Shown in pieces: positions 1 through 7,809 of a stretch of 64,000 nucleotides of DNA (the stretch's first letter is position 1; every line of letters begins with the position of its first letter). The position numbers were made by a program, and so were the translations under genes. The DNA lies in the NCBI RefSeq assembly GCF_013761175.1, contig NZ_JACDUR010000002.1, forward strand, positions 62,001 through 126,000, written 5' to 3'. The notes below the pieces were generated by a model, which was not told the DNA's origin, ran no database searches, and saw only the letters and a list, made by a program, of their open reading frames with translations. This DNA comes from Nonomuraea soli (lineage in GTDB: Bacteria; Actinomycetota; Actinomycetes; Streptosporangiales; Streptosporangiaceae).

Positions 1-1564
1 TGTCGATCAGGCGAAAGTCGAGGCTCGGTGTGACCGCGACGACCGGCTGGGAGGCGGCGCGGCCCACGTCGACCAGGCCCGCGCCGCGCTCGTAGACGGT
101 GCCGCCGATGTCCTTGGCGGTCGACATCAGCGCGGCCTTGAGCTGCTGGGCCGTCCACTCCGGGTGGGCCTGCGCGACGATCGCCGCCGCGCCCGCCACG
201 TGCGGCGTGGCCATGGAGGTGCCGGAGGCCTTGGTGTAGAAGTCGTCGACAGGCGTGCCCATGGCGGTGCCCGCCGCGCGGCCCGCGGCGATGTCGACGC
301 CTGGGGCGGTGATGTCGGGCTTGAGCGCTCCGTCGCCGACGCGCGGGCCCTGGCTGGCGAAGGGCGCCTGCTGGTTCGCCTTGTCCACCGCGCCCACGGT
401 CAGCGCGGCGTCCGCGGTGCCGGGCGTGGCCACGGTCTCCTGGCCGCCGTCGTTGCCGGCGGCGATGACGAACAGCACGCCGGTGGCGGCGGTCAGGTCG
501 TTGACGGCCTGGCTCATCGGGTCGGTGCCGTCGGTGGCGTTCGCGCCCAGGCTCATGCTGACGACCTTGGCGCCGGAGGCGGCGGCCCACTCCATCGCCT
601 CGATGATCCCGGAGGAGTCTCCGGAGCCGCCGTCGTCGAGCACCTTGCCGACGAGCAGCCGCGCGCCGGGCGCGACGCCCTTGTTCGCGCCGTTGCCGGC
701 GGCGCCGGAGCCGGCGATGGTGGTGGCGACGTGGGTGCCGTGACCGTGGCCGTCCTTGGCGGTCTCGTCGGGGACGAACGAGCGCGCCTCGACGATCTTG
801 CCGGCCAGGTCTGGGTGGCCCGCGTCGACGCCGGTGTCGAGGACGGCGACGGTCACGCCGGCGCCGTCGTGCCCAGCCTTCCACGCCTCAGGCGCGCCGA
901 TCTGCGGGACGCTCTCGGCCAGGTCGGCCTTGACCTTGCGGTCCAGCCACACCTTGGAGACGCCGCCCTGCAGCCGCGCGGCCCCCTTGGCGTCGGGCTT
1001 GCCGTACAGGGCGGCCCAGAACGAGCCCGCCTCGGCCTTGGCGACGTCGAGCGCGGCGCCGCCGATGCTCTCCAGGGTGGCGGTGGGCGCGCTGGCGGGC
1101 AGGGCGTCGGCCGAGCTCCTGGCGGAGGCGAAGCCCTCCGGGTACTGCACGATGACGGGAAGCTGCCGGGTCTCGGCGTCGGTGTAGCCGTTCTCGGCCA
1201 GGTAGGTGACGTTGAAGAGCTCCCGGTCGATCAGGCCCGACTGGATGGCGGGGAAGGCGTCGTCCGGCAGGACGTAGACGCCGTCGGGGCCGGTGCGGAC
1301 GAACAGCGAGGCGGTGCGGCCGTCGGCTCGCGGGGCGCCCAGCCGGTCGATCGTGTACTGGCCCGTGCCGGTGGCGGTCAGGGTGACCTTGTCGCCGGTG
1401 ATGAGCGTGACGGTGTGAGGTCCCTTGCCGACGCCCTTCAGGGTCACCGGCGGGGACGTCCGGGTCTCGGCCTGGGCGGGGGCGCCGGGCTGGGCCGCCA
1501 GCGTGGCGGTGACCAGCGCGAGAACCGAGGAGAGTGCGAGTGATCCGCGCCGAAGCCGGTTCAC
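1..1564 (-). CDS. Secreted subtilisin-like serine protease (S8), 3' end outside the window
   Basis: This is an extracellular endopeptidase of the subtilase family. The GTG start at 1564 follows a GGAGG-type ribosome binding site and opens a signal peptide (basic start, hydrophobic stretch, Ala-Gln-Ala near residue 30). A long propeptide-like region follows. The three catalytic motifs are visible in order: Asp in VAVLDTGVD, His in GHGTHVATTIAGSG, and Ser in SGTSMATPHVAGAA. The oxyanion Asn lies in the AAGND segment. The frame is open to base 1, so the C-terminal part is missing only because the window ends. Nothing else in the neighbourhood points to a particular substrate. Family assignment is firm; specificity is unknown. 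Confidence 0.95.
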   Translation of the reverse strand, partial: MNRLRRGSLALSSVLALVTATLAAQPGAPAQAETRTSPPVTLKGVGKGPHTVTLITGDKVTLTATGTGQYTIDRLGAPRADGRTASLFVRTGPDGVYVLPDDAFPAIQSGLIDRELFNVTYLAENGYTDAETRQLPVIVQYPEGFASARSSADALPASAPTATLESIGGAALDVAKAEAGSFWAALYGKPDAKGAARLQGGVSKVWLDRKVKADLAESVPQIGAPEAWKAGHDGAGVTVAVLDTGVDAGHPDLAGKIVEARSFVPDETAKDGHGHGTHVATTIAGSGAAGNGANKGVAPGARLLVGKVLDDGGSGDSSGIIEAMEWAAASGAKVVSMSLGANATDGTDPMSQAVNDLTAATGVLFVIAAGNDGGQETVATPGTADAALTVGAVDKANQQAPFASQGPRVGDGALKPDITAPGVDIAAGRAAGTAMGTPVDDFYTKASGTSMATPHVAGAAAIVAQAHPEWTAQQLKAALMSTAKDIGGTVYERGAGLVDVGRAASQPVVAVTPSLDFRLID

Positions 1565-1621
1565 GCCGCACCTCCCCGTGTGGGGCTGCTGCTCATGAGG
1601 GGGTTCGCCTTTCGGGTCGGG

Positions 1622-1783
1622 TCAGAGCGGCTCGAAGCCGTCCGGTGGCCGGGCGGGTTCGGCGGCGGGTTCGGCGGCGGGGTCCTCGGACACCTCCTGC
1701 GCGCTCTCGGGCTCGTCCGGTGGGAGCTCGGGGTGCGGTGGACCGGGCACGTGACCGGTGCCTGCCGGCGTGTCGTCGGGCAT
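1622..1783 (-). CDS. Possible small acidic, proline-rich protein (53 aa)
   Basis: This short frame lies between the LAL regulator and the protease, both on the same strand. It starts with ATG at 1783 and would encode a peptide rich in Pro, Glu and Asp (for example PPHPELPPDEPE and AAEPAAEPA). No good ribosome binding site precedes the ATG, and no domain is recognised. It is listed because the interval is otherwise empty and the composition looks protein-like. It could equally be a chance frame in GC-rich DNA. Confidence 0.3.
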   Translation of the reverse strand: MPDDTPAGTGHVPGPPHPELPPDEPESAQEVSEDPAAEPAAEPARPPDGFEPL

Positions 1784-1830
1784 GAGGAAAGGGTCGCGCG
1801 CGCCCTGGAGACGCAGGTATGGGGCGGCTA

Positions 1831-1846
1831 TGGGGTGAACACCCCA
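1831..1846. promoter_or_regulatory. 16-bp inverted repeat downstream of the LAL regulator
   Basis: TGGGGTG-AA-CACCCCA is a perfect 7-2-7 dyad lying 9 bases past the regulator stop codon and upstream of the small frame and the protease. The short spacer and lack of a T-run fit a protein-binding site better than a terminator. The protein that would bind it is not known. Confidence 0.4.
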
Positions 1847-1854
1847 ACTTCTGG

Positions 1855-4818
1855 TCAGGCCCCTGGGGTGCCTCCCAGGTGCCGCCCCAGCTCGACGCGC
1901 GAGCGCGCGCCGAGTTTGCGCATGGCGGCGCCCAGGTGCTTGTCGACCGTCTTGGGCGACAGGAACATCTGCCGGGCGATCTCCTGGTTGGTCAGCCCGT
2001 CGGCGGCCAGCCTGGCGACCTGCGCCTGCCGGGCGGTCAGGCCCGTCGCCTCGCCGTCCTGGCTCGCCCGGATCCGGCTCGTGGGGCGCAGCCCCTGGCG
2101 GCGGGCCAGCTGCGTGGCCCGATCGAGGTCCCAGCGTGCTTCCAGCTGGGTGTAGGTCTCGATGGCCCGCGTCAGCGTGGCGCCCGCCTCCGGGTCGCCG
2201 CGCTCGAACAGGCAGGCCGCCTGCTGCTCGACGGCCTGCGCCGCGTCGTAGACGGCCGGCAGCTTCGCGTAGGCGGCGGCCGCCTCGCCGTAGCGCCGCG
2301 CGGCCCGCGCCCAGCGTCCGGCGTGAGCGTCGAGGTGCCCGTGCGCCAGTGCCAGAGCGGGTACGGCGAGCGGCGCGTCCAGGCCGCGCGTCCGGATCTC
2401 GTAGCGGCCGACCAGGTCGGCGGCCTCCCCCGGCCGGCCCGCCGACAGCAGCGCCTCGGTCACCGCGGCCACAGCGCGCACGCCGATCGGCCACAGGTCC
2501 CTGGCCTCCCATCCGGCGACCACGTCGGCCGTCTCGGCGAGCGCCGCACCGGCTTCGCCGCGCGCGCAGGCGAGCCGCAGCAGGGTGGTCACCGGAGCGG
2601 CCGCCATGTCGAGGTCACCGCGTACACGCAGGTCGCGGATGAGCCCGGCGAGCATGTCGCGGGCCGCGTCGAGCCTGCTGGGAGCGGGAGCCAGGCAGGC
2701 CGCGATGAGGTCGATGTGCAGGCGTTCGTACGGGCGGTTGTCGCACTGTTCGCGCAGTGCGGCCAGCTCCTCGCGCAGCCCCGTCCACGCGCCGCCGTAG
2801 TAGCGGGCCATGGCCAGGCTGGCGCGGAGCGTCAGGTCGTCGCGCGCCGAGCCGCTCGCGCCCCGGCCGGCGTCGAGCGCCGCCTCCAGCAGCCGGGTCG
2901 CCACCTGGTGGTGCCCGGCGTCGACCGCCGCGCCGCCGATGGAACGGTAGGCGCCCACCTCCTGGCGGCTGGACGGGCGCCCCCCGGTCTCGGCCAGGAT
3001 CCGTTCGGTCAGCGCCCACCAGCGAGGCTCACCGGAACTCGCGAAGATCATCGCGATCTTGCCGAGTACGAACACCCTCGGCCCCGGCTCACCGTCGGCG
3101 GGCACGGTCTCCAGAGCACGTTCCAGCCAGGGCAGGCGCTCGGCGAACGGCACGTCCGTCGTGGTCGGCACGCCCAGGCCCACCATCGCCCAGGCGGCCA
3201 GCTCCGGCAGCTCGTCCAGGTCGGGAACGGCGTCGGCGAACGCCTGCCGTACCCGCAGGTCGTCGACCCTGATGGTGTCGAGATACAGAGCCAGCAGCAT
3301 GCGCAGCTCCCCGCGCAGGCGCCGTGGCAGCTCGTGACCGAGCGCCTCCTCGAGCAGTTCGCCGATGGCGGGGATGCGCAGCGTGTAGGTGGCCGCCCAG
3401 CCGAGGCGGATGGTCAGTTCCGCCCGCCGTACCGGGTCGAGGCCCGCGTGCCGCAGCACCTCCTCCAGCAGGCGCGCCGCCTCGGCGTCGTTGCCCAGCC
3501 CCGTCGCGTGCTCGGCCGCCGCCACCGCGGCCGCCACCCACTCCTCGGGGCGGCCGGCGTGGCGCAGGTGGTGGGCGACCTGGCCGAGCGGGACCGGCCG
3601 CAGCCCGCGGGTGGCCGCGGCGGCGGCGGCGTGCAGCGCCTGCCGCCGGCCCATCGGGACGCCCTCGTAGACGGCCTCGGCGGCCAGCACGTGACGGAAG
3701 GCCACGAGGGAGCCCTGCTCGATCAGCAGGCCCGAGTCGAGTGCCTCGTCGAGGGCCTCGGCGCCGCTCACATCCGCCACCCCGGCGAGCGCGCCGCTCA
3801 CCCCCTCCACCCCGGCGAGCGCGCCGCTCACCCCCTCCACCCCGGCGAGCGCGCCGCTCACCCCCGCCACCCCGGCGAGCGTGGCGGCGGGGACGGCCAG
3901 CCGCAGGACGGACGCCGCCTCCATGACCGAGCGCGCGGCGGGCGACATCCTGGCCACACGCTCCCGCACCGGGGCCCGCACGCCTTCCGGCACGTCCAGC
4001 TCGTCCAGGGCCCGGCGGGCCCAGCCGCCCTTCCAGCGGATGAGCTTGCCCTGCATCCGTAACATGGCGAGCAGTTCCTGGATCGCCAGCGGCAGCCCGG
4101 AGGAGCGGGCGCACAGGTGCTCGGCGAACTCGGGGGAGACCTCCTCGGTCTGCAGGATCGCCGCGGCGAGCGCCCGGGTGCCGGCCACGTCCATCGGCCT
4201 CAGCGTGATGTGCTCGCCGGTGATGGTGTCGGCCAGGCGCGCGGTCGCCGCGCGCAACGCCGGATCGGCCTCCTCGCCCCGATAGGTCAGCACCACCGAC
4301 AGCGCGTTCGGCATCGCCCGCACCAGGTAGGCGAGGAACTCGACGGTCTGCTGGTCGGCCCAGTGCAGATCCTCCAGGACCAGCACCGCGGGGCCCAGCG
4401 CGGACAGCACCTCGACCAGGCCGCGCAGGACCCGGTGCCGCTCCGCCGCCCGGTCCTCCAGCGGCGCCGGAGCCTCCGGCAGCACGGCCTGCAACTCGGG
4501 CAGCAGCGCGCCCAGCGCGCCCGTGACCGGGGACAGGGCCGCCCCGTCCAGCGCGGGCGCCTGCCCGCGCAGGGCCTCCACCACGGGACCCAGCGGGAAC
4601 GGCTCCCTGACCTGGCCGCAGCCGCCCCTCAGCCACCGCCGCCCGGCGGTCTCGGGCCGCAGGGCCAGCTCGGCCACCAGCCGCGTCTTGCCGATCCCCG
4701 CTTCGCCCTCCACCACGACGACGGAGGGCGCCGTGGCCACCGCCTCCGCCAGCCTGACCAGCTCGCCCTCGCGCGCCACCAGCATCGGCGACACGATCCG
4801 GCCCGCACGTGCGATCAC
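1855..4818 (-). CDS. LAL-type LuxR family transcriptional regulator with N-terminal ATPase (987 aa)
   Basis: This is a large ATP-binding regulator of the LuxR (LAL) family. Residues 38-45 form the Walker A motif (GEAGIGKT), and the Walker B region is near 144-153 (AVLVLEDLHW). A long helical TPR-like middle follows. The C-terminal LuxR helix-turn-helix lies at about residues 915-975 (LTARQAQVARLAADGLTNQEIA). The length of nearly 1000 residues is typical. Residues about 311-351 consist of four 10-residue repeats (LAGVxGVSGA) encoded by 30-bp tandem DNA repeats. The GTG start at 4818 has AAGG upstream; ATG at 4785 is an alternative. Such proteins activate nearby clusters in response to an unknown ligand; here the target is not evident. 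Confidence 0.93.
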   Translation of the reverse strand: MIARAGRIVSPMLVAREGELVRLAEAVATAPSVVVVEGEAGIGKTRLVAELALRPETAGRRWLRGGCGQVREPFPLGPVVEALRGQAPALDGAALSPVTGALGALLPELQAVLPEAPAPLEDRAAERHRVLRGLVEVLSALGPAVLVLEDLHWADQQTVEFLAYLVRAMPNALSVVLTYRGEEADPALRAATARLADTITGEHITLRPMDVAGTRALAAAILQTEEVSPEFAEHLCARSSGLPLAIQELLAMLRMQGKLIRWKGGWARRALDELDVPEGVRAPVRERVARMSPAARSVMEAASVLRLAVPAATLAGVAGVSGALAGVEGVSGALAGVEGVSGALAGVADVSGAEALDEALDSGLLIEQGSLVAFRHVLAAEAVYEGVPMGRRQALHAAAAAATRGLRPVPLGQVAHHLRHAGRPEEWVAAAVAAAEHATGLGNDAEAARLLEEVLRHAGLDPVRRAELTIRLGWAATYTLRIPAIGELLEEALGHELPRRLRGELRMLLALYLDTIRVDDLRVRQAFADAVPDLDELPELAAWAMVGLGVPTTTDVPFAERLPWLERALETVPADGEPGPRVFVLGKIAMIFASSGEPRWWALTERILAETGGRPSSRQEVGAYRSIGGAAVDAGHHQVATRLLEAALDAGRGASGSARDDLTLRASLAMARYYGGAWTGLREELAALREQCDNRPYERLHIDLIAACLAPAPSRLDAARDMLAGLIRDLRVRGDLDMAAAPVTTLLRLACARGEAGAALAETADVVAGWEARDLWPIGVRAVAAVTEALLSAGRPGEAADLVGRYEIRTRGLDAPLAVPALALAHGHLDAHAGRWARAARRYGEAAAAYAKLPAVYDAAQAVEQQAACLFERGDPEAGATLTRAIETYTQLEARWDLDRATQLARRQGLRPTSRIRASQDGEATGLTARQAQVARLAADGLTNQEIARQMFLSPKTVDKHLGAAMRKLGARSRVELGRHLGGTPGA
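3766..3885. repeat. Four in-frame 30-bp tandem repeats inside the LAL regulator
   Basis: Units begin at 3766, 3796, 3826 and 3856. The second and third are identical, while the first and fourth differ at a few bases. Because 30 is a multiple of three the frame is kept, adding ten residues per copy in the region just after the ATPase domain. The near identity implies recent expansion by slippage or unequal recombination. Confidence 0.95.
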
Positions 4819-4869
4819 GGCATGACCTTACACAGCGCCAGAAAGCGCGCGAATCGGGCGCCCTTCGCG

Positions 4870-6324
4870 TCAGGGCCACCAGGTGCCCGGCTGCCAGCCG
4901 AGCCCGTCCCACGCCGCGCGCTGCTCTCCCAGGGGATCGTCGGCGGTGTACGGCCCGGCCGCGTCGAAGATCATGGTGCCGCGCCGGGTGCTGTCGTAGG
5001 CGGGCCAGCTCGGCAGCTCCTCCACCGCGGGATTCCCCGTGCGGGCGAACGCGGTCCACGCCTGCCGCATGCGCTTGCCCATCCCGCCCGCGCCGGTCCA
5101 GACGGCCGTCCCGTCGGTGCCGTGCATGGCGGGCAGCGGGCCGCCGGGGAAGCCCCTCACCGGGCCGTCGAAGCGGGAACGCCAGACCGGCGCGTGGACG
5201 GACTGGGCGTCGGCCAGGCGGATGGTGGGGATGACGTAGCGCTCGTCGCTCATCACCTCGACGCGCAGCCGTTCGGGGTCGAGGCCGGGGCGGGCGGCGG
5301 CGTAGGCGGCCAGCATGCGCTCGGCGCGGTCGTGGCCGAAGTAGCCGGTCAGCACCCGCTCGGCCTGGTCGGCGGCGTCGGGGGCGAGCAACTGGTACAG
5401 GCCGCACTCGTCGACGCAGGTCTGCACCAGCAGCGGAACACCCGCCGCGGATCCGGCCGCGACGGCCGCCAGGGGGTCGGCCGTCAGCGCGACCCCGTCG
5501 ATCATGGGGCGCCACAACCACGTGGACTCCAGGCCGTCGCCCGTGGCGATCTGGGCGGCGAGCACGTCCCCGGCGGGCACATGCCGTACCCGGTCGGCTT
5601 TCACGCCGAGCACGCCGAGGAAGCGGCCGGCCACGTCGGCGGCCTGCTCGGGGGTGGCCACGTACGAACCGCCGCTCGACGAGGCCGCCCGGTGGAACAG
5701 CCCCCTGGCCAGAGGGGAGGCCAGCAGGTTGGTGACGGCCTTGGCGCCCGCCGACAGGCCGTACACGGTCACCTGGCCGGGGTCGCCGCCGAAGGCCGCG
5801 ATGTTGTCGCGCACCCAGCGCAGGGCGGCGATCTGGTCGTGCAGGCCGTGGGCGCCCGTGGGCCGCTCCCCGTCGACGGCCAGGAAGCCCAGGGCGCCGA
5901 GCCGGTAGTTGACGGTCACCACCACCAGGCCGTCGTGGCGTACGAAGGCGCCGCCGTCGCCGGCCATGTCGGCGCCGTGGCCGATCTGGTAGCCGCCGCC
6001 GTGGAACCACACCAGGACCGGGCGGCGCTCGGCGCCGGCCGGCGCGATGACGTTGAGGAAGAGGCAGTCCTCCGACGCGGGCGGGATCTCGGCGCCGCCC
6101 GGGACGGGCAGGGGTACGGCGGGCGGAGGCTGGAGGGAGGGGGAGCCGTAGCGGGTGGCGTCCCTGATCCCCTCCCACGACGGCGGCTCCTGCGGCGGGC
6201 GCAGCCGCAGGTCGCCGACGGGCGGCGCGGCGTACGGCAGGCCACGCCAGGCCAGGACGCCGTCGCCGACCTCGAGGCCGCGCACCCTGCCGGATCGGGT
6301 GCGCACGTCGAGGGTGATCGTCAT
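4870..6324 (-). CDS. Type B carboxylesterase (484 aa)
   Basis: This alpha/beta-hydrolase hydrolyses carboxylic esters, like bacterial para-nitrobenzyl esterases. The opening LPYAAPPVGDLR and EDCLFLNV motifs are classic for the family. The oxyanion hole is HGGGYQ, the nucleophile elbow is YGLSAGA (catalytic Ser), the acid is likely in CVDECG, and the catalytic His is in MHGTDG. The elbow has Leu where most relatives have Glu. No signal peptide is seen, so the enzyme is probably cytoplasmic. Its ATG overlaps the stop of the upstream hydrolase by 4 bases, so the two are cotranscribed. The substrate is unknown. Confidence 0.93.
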   Translation of the reverse strand: MTITLDVRTRSGRVRGLEVGDGVLAWRGLPYAAPPVGDLRLRPPQEPPSWEGIRDATRYGSPSLQPPPAVPLPVPGGAEIPPASEDCLFLNVIAPAGAERRPVLVWFHGGGYQIGHGADMAGDGGAFVRHDGLVVVTVNYRLGALGFLAVDGERPTGAHGLHDQIAALRWVRDNIAAFGGDPGQVTVYGLSAGAKAVTNLLASPLARGLFHRAASSSGGSYVATPEQAADVAGRFLGVLGVKADRVRHVPAGDVLAAQIATGDGLESTWLWRPMIDGVALTADPLAAVAAGSAAGVPLLVQTCVDECGLYQLLAPDAADQAERVLTGYFGHDRAERMLAAYAAARPGLDPERLRVEVMSDERYVIPTIRLADAQSVHAPVWRSRFDGPVRGFPGGPLPAMHGTDGTAVWTGAGGMGKRMRQAWTAFARTGNPAVEELPSWPAYDSTRRGTMIFDAAGPYTADDPLGEQRAAWDGLGWQPGTWWP

Positions 6325-7109
6325 ACGGGGGCTCCGGTGTTGAGGAAGGTGACCAGCGCCTGGATGAGCGCGGGTTCGCGGACCGCGCCGAGGTGGTCGC
6401 CTGGCACCACCCGCAGGGTGGATCCGGGGATGGCGGCGGCGAGCGCCTCGGGCCTGGTGGCCAGGTTGTCACGCTCGCCCGCCAGCACGAGCGTCGGGGC
6501 CGTGATCTCGCCGAGCGGGATCGGCCGGTTGTGCGCCGCGGCGACCTGGGCGGCGAGCGCCGTCCTGTCGCCGCCCACGGCCTCGACGAAGGCGCGGAAG
6601 GCCGCGGCGGACGGGTCGGTGATCGTGGCGGGATCGTCGGTGGTCAGGGCGTGGCGCAGCGCGTCGCGGCGCACGACGCGGGTGTCCACCCCGCCGAGCT
6701 CCACCACGCCCGCGCCGACGCCGCCGATCACCAGGCGGCGGACGCGGGGGTCGGAGACGGCCGTGAGCAGCGAGACGATCGCGCCCATCGAGTAGCCGGC
6801 CAGGTCGTAGACGGGCTCGCCGAGCACGTCGGCCAGCGTGCGCACGTCCTGGGCCATCCGTGACTCGCCGTAGAAGGCCGGGTCGTGGGGCTTGCCGGAC
6901 GCGCCGTGGCCGCGGGCGTCGATGGTGGCGACGCGGCGTCCGGTCGCGGTGAGGGCGGCGACGACGCCGGGGGCCACCCAGTTGACGTGGCCGTTGGCGA
7001 TGAACCCGTGGTGCAGCAGGACCAGGGGCTGCCCGGGGTCCCCGTCCCAGACCTGGTAGGCGATGTCGACGCCGTCGTCGGCGGTGAAGGTCGGCATGCC
7101 GTGGAACAT
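6321..7109 (-). CDS. Alpha/beta-fold hydrolase
   Basis: This is a soluble alpha/beta hydrolase of about 260 residues. The oxyanion region is LLHHGF, the nucleophile elbow is GYSMG, the acid lies in LAGERDN, and the His is in VPGDHLGA near the C-terminus, giving a complete Ser-Asp-His triad. The frame could begin at TTG 7133, ATG 7109 or ATG 7097. I favour one of the ATGs because conserved hydrolase sequence (PTFTADDGVDIAYQ) begins there, although neither has a strong ribosome binding site. It is first in a two-gene operon with the carboxylesterase and diverges from a TetR gene, so both are probably controlled from the shared operator. Confidence 0.88.
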   Translation of the reverse strand: MFHGMPTFTADDGVDIAYQVWDGDPGQPLVLLHHGFIANGHVNWVAPGVVAALTATGRRVATIDARGHGASGKPHDPAFYGESRMAQDVRTLADVLGEPVYDLAGYSMGAIVSLLTAVSDPRVRRLVIGGVGAGVVELGGVDTRVVRRDALRHALTTDDPATITDPSAAAFRAFVEAVGGDRTALAAQVAAAHNRPIPLGEITAPTLVLAGERDNLATRPEALAAAIPGSTLRVVPGDHLGAVREPALIQALVTFLNTGAPV

Positions 7110-7150
7110 ACCGGCCGGTCGGTCTCTCGCCAAGGTGGAAAACGGTTTGT

Positions 7151-7170
7151 ATGAGTGAGTACTCGCTCAT
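7151..7170. promoter_or_regulatory. TetR-type operator between the hydrolase and the efflux operon
   Basis: ATGAGTGAGT-ACTCGCTCAT is a 20-bp dyad with 9 of 10 arm positions matching. It sits 12 bases before the TetR start and about 41 bases before the divergent hydrolase start. The placement lets one repressor dimer pair block both transcription directions. The assignment to the adjacent TetR protein is inferred from position and symmetry. Confidence 0.75.
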
Positions 7171-7182
7171 TACTCTCGAAGC

Positions 7183-7809
7183 ATGATGAAAAGGCGACGT
7201 ATCCCGGCCATGGCGCCCGAGGAGCGCCGCGCCGCGCTCATCGCCGCCACCATCCCCCTGCTGCGCGAGCACGGCGCCGCGGTCAGCACCCGGCAGATCG
7301 CCGAGGCCGCGGGAGTGGCCGAGGGCACGATCTTCGGGGTCTTCCCCGACAAGGCGTCGCTCCTGCGCGCCGCGGTCGTGAGCGCCTTCGACCCGCAGCC
7401 GGCCCTCGACGCGCTGGCCGACCTCGGCACGCGGCACACCGAGCTGCGCACCCGGCTGCGCGAGGCGGTAACGCTCCTGCGCTCGCGGATGAGCGCCAAC
7501 GCCAACCTCATGACCGCGCCCCGAGACCTGATGGCCGACGACGCAGACTTCCACGAGCGCATGCTGGACGGCAGACGCCGCCTGGTAGGCGGGATCGCCG
7601 CCCTGGTCGAACCCGACCGCCACCGGCTGCGCCGTTCCCCCGAGGCCGCCGCGCAACTGCTGCTCATGCTGATCGCGGTCACCGTGCACCGCGGATTCGG
7701 CCACGGCGCCGACTTCGACGACATGGACGACGAGGAGATCGTCTCCACCCTGCTCGACGGGCTGCTCGTGGCGTCCGTCGTCACCGACTCGACAGAAAGT
7801 CCCACTTGA
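7183..7809 (+). CDS. TetR family transcriptional repressor (208 aa)
   Basis: The N-terminal helix-turn-helix is at residues about 14-60 (STRQIAEAAGVAEGTIFGVFPDKASLL), followed by a ligand-binding helical domain that is poorly conserved as usual. It starts with ATGATG at 7183; either Met could be used. The stop overlaps the ATG of the ABC exporter gene by one base, so repressor and pump form one operon, the usual arrangement for drug-responsive efflux. It probably binds the dyad at 7151-7170 and controls its own operon plus the divergent esterases. Confidence 0.93.
   Translation: MMKRRRIPAMAPEERRAALIAATIPLLREHGAAVSTRQIAEAAGVAEGTIFGVFPDKASLLRAAVVSAFDPQPALDALADLGTRHTELRTRLREAVTLLRSRMSANANLMTAPRDLMADDADFHERMLDGRRRLVGGIAALVEPDRHRLRRSPEAAAQLLLMLIAVTVHRGFGHGADFDDMDDEEIVSTLLDGLLVASVVTDSTESPT

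Noticed and set aside
3089..6472. A very long open frame (over 1100 codons) opposite and across the LAL regulator and esterase genes
   Set aside because: Its translation is dominated by Arg, Pro, Gly and Ala without domain motifs. It is the usual shadow frame of high-GC coding DNA.
7110..7133. Upstream TTG start for the alpha/beta hydrolase
   Set aside because: It would add eight residues with no family match and move into the promoter region near the TetR operator; ATG starts fit better.
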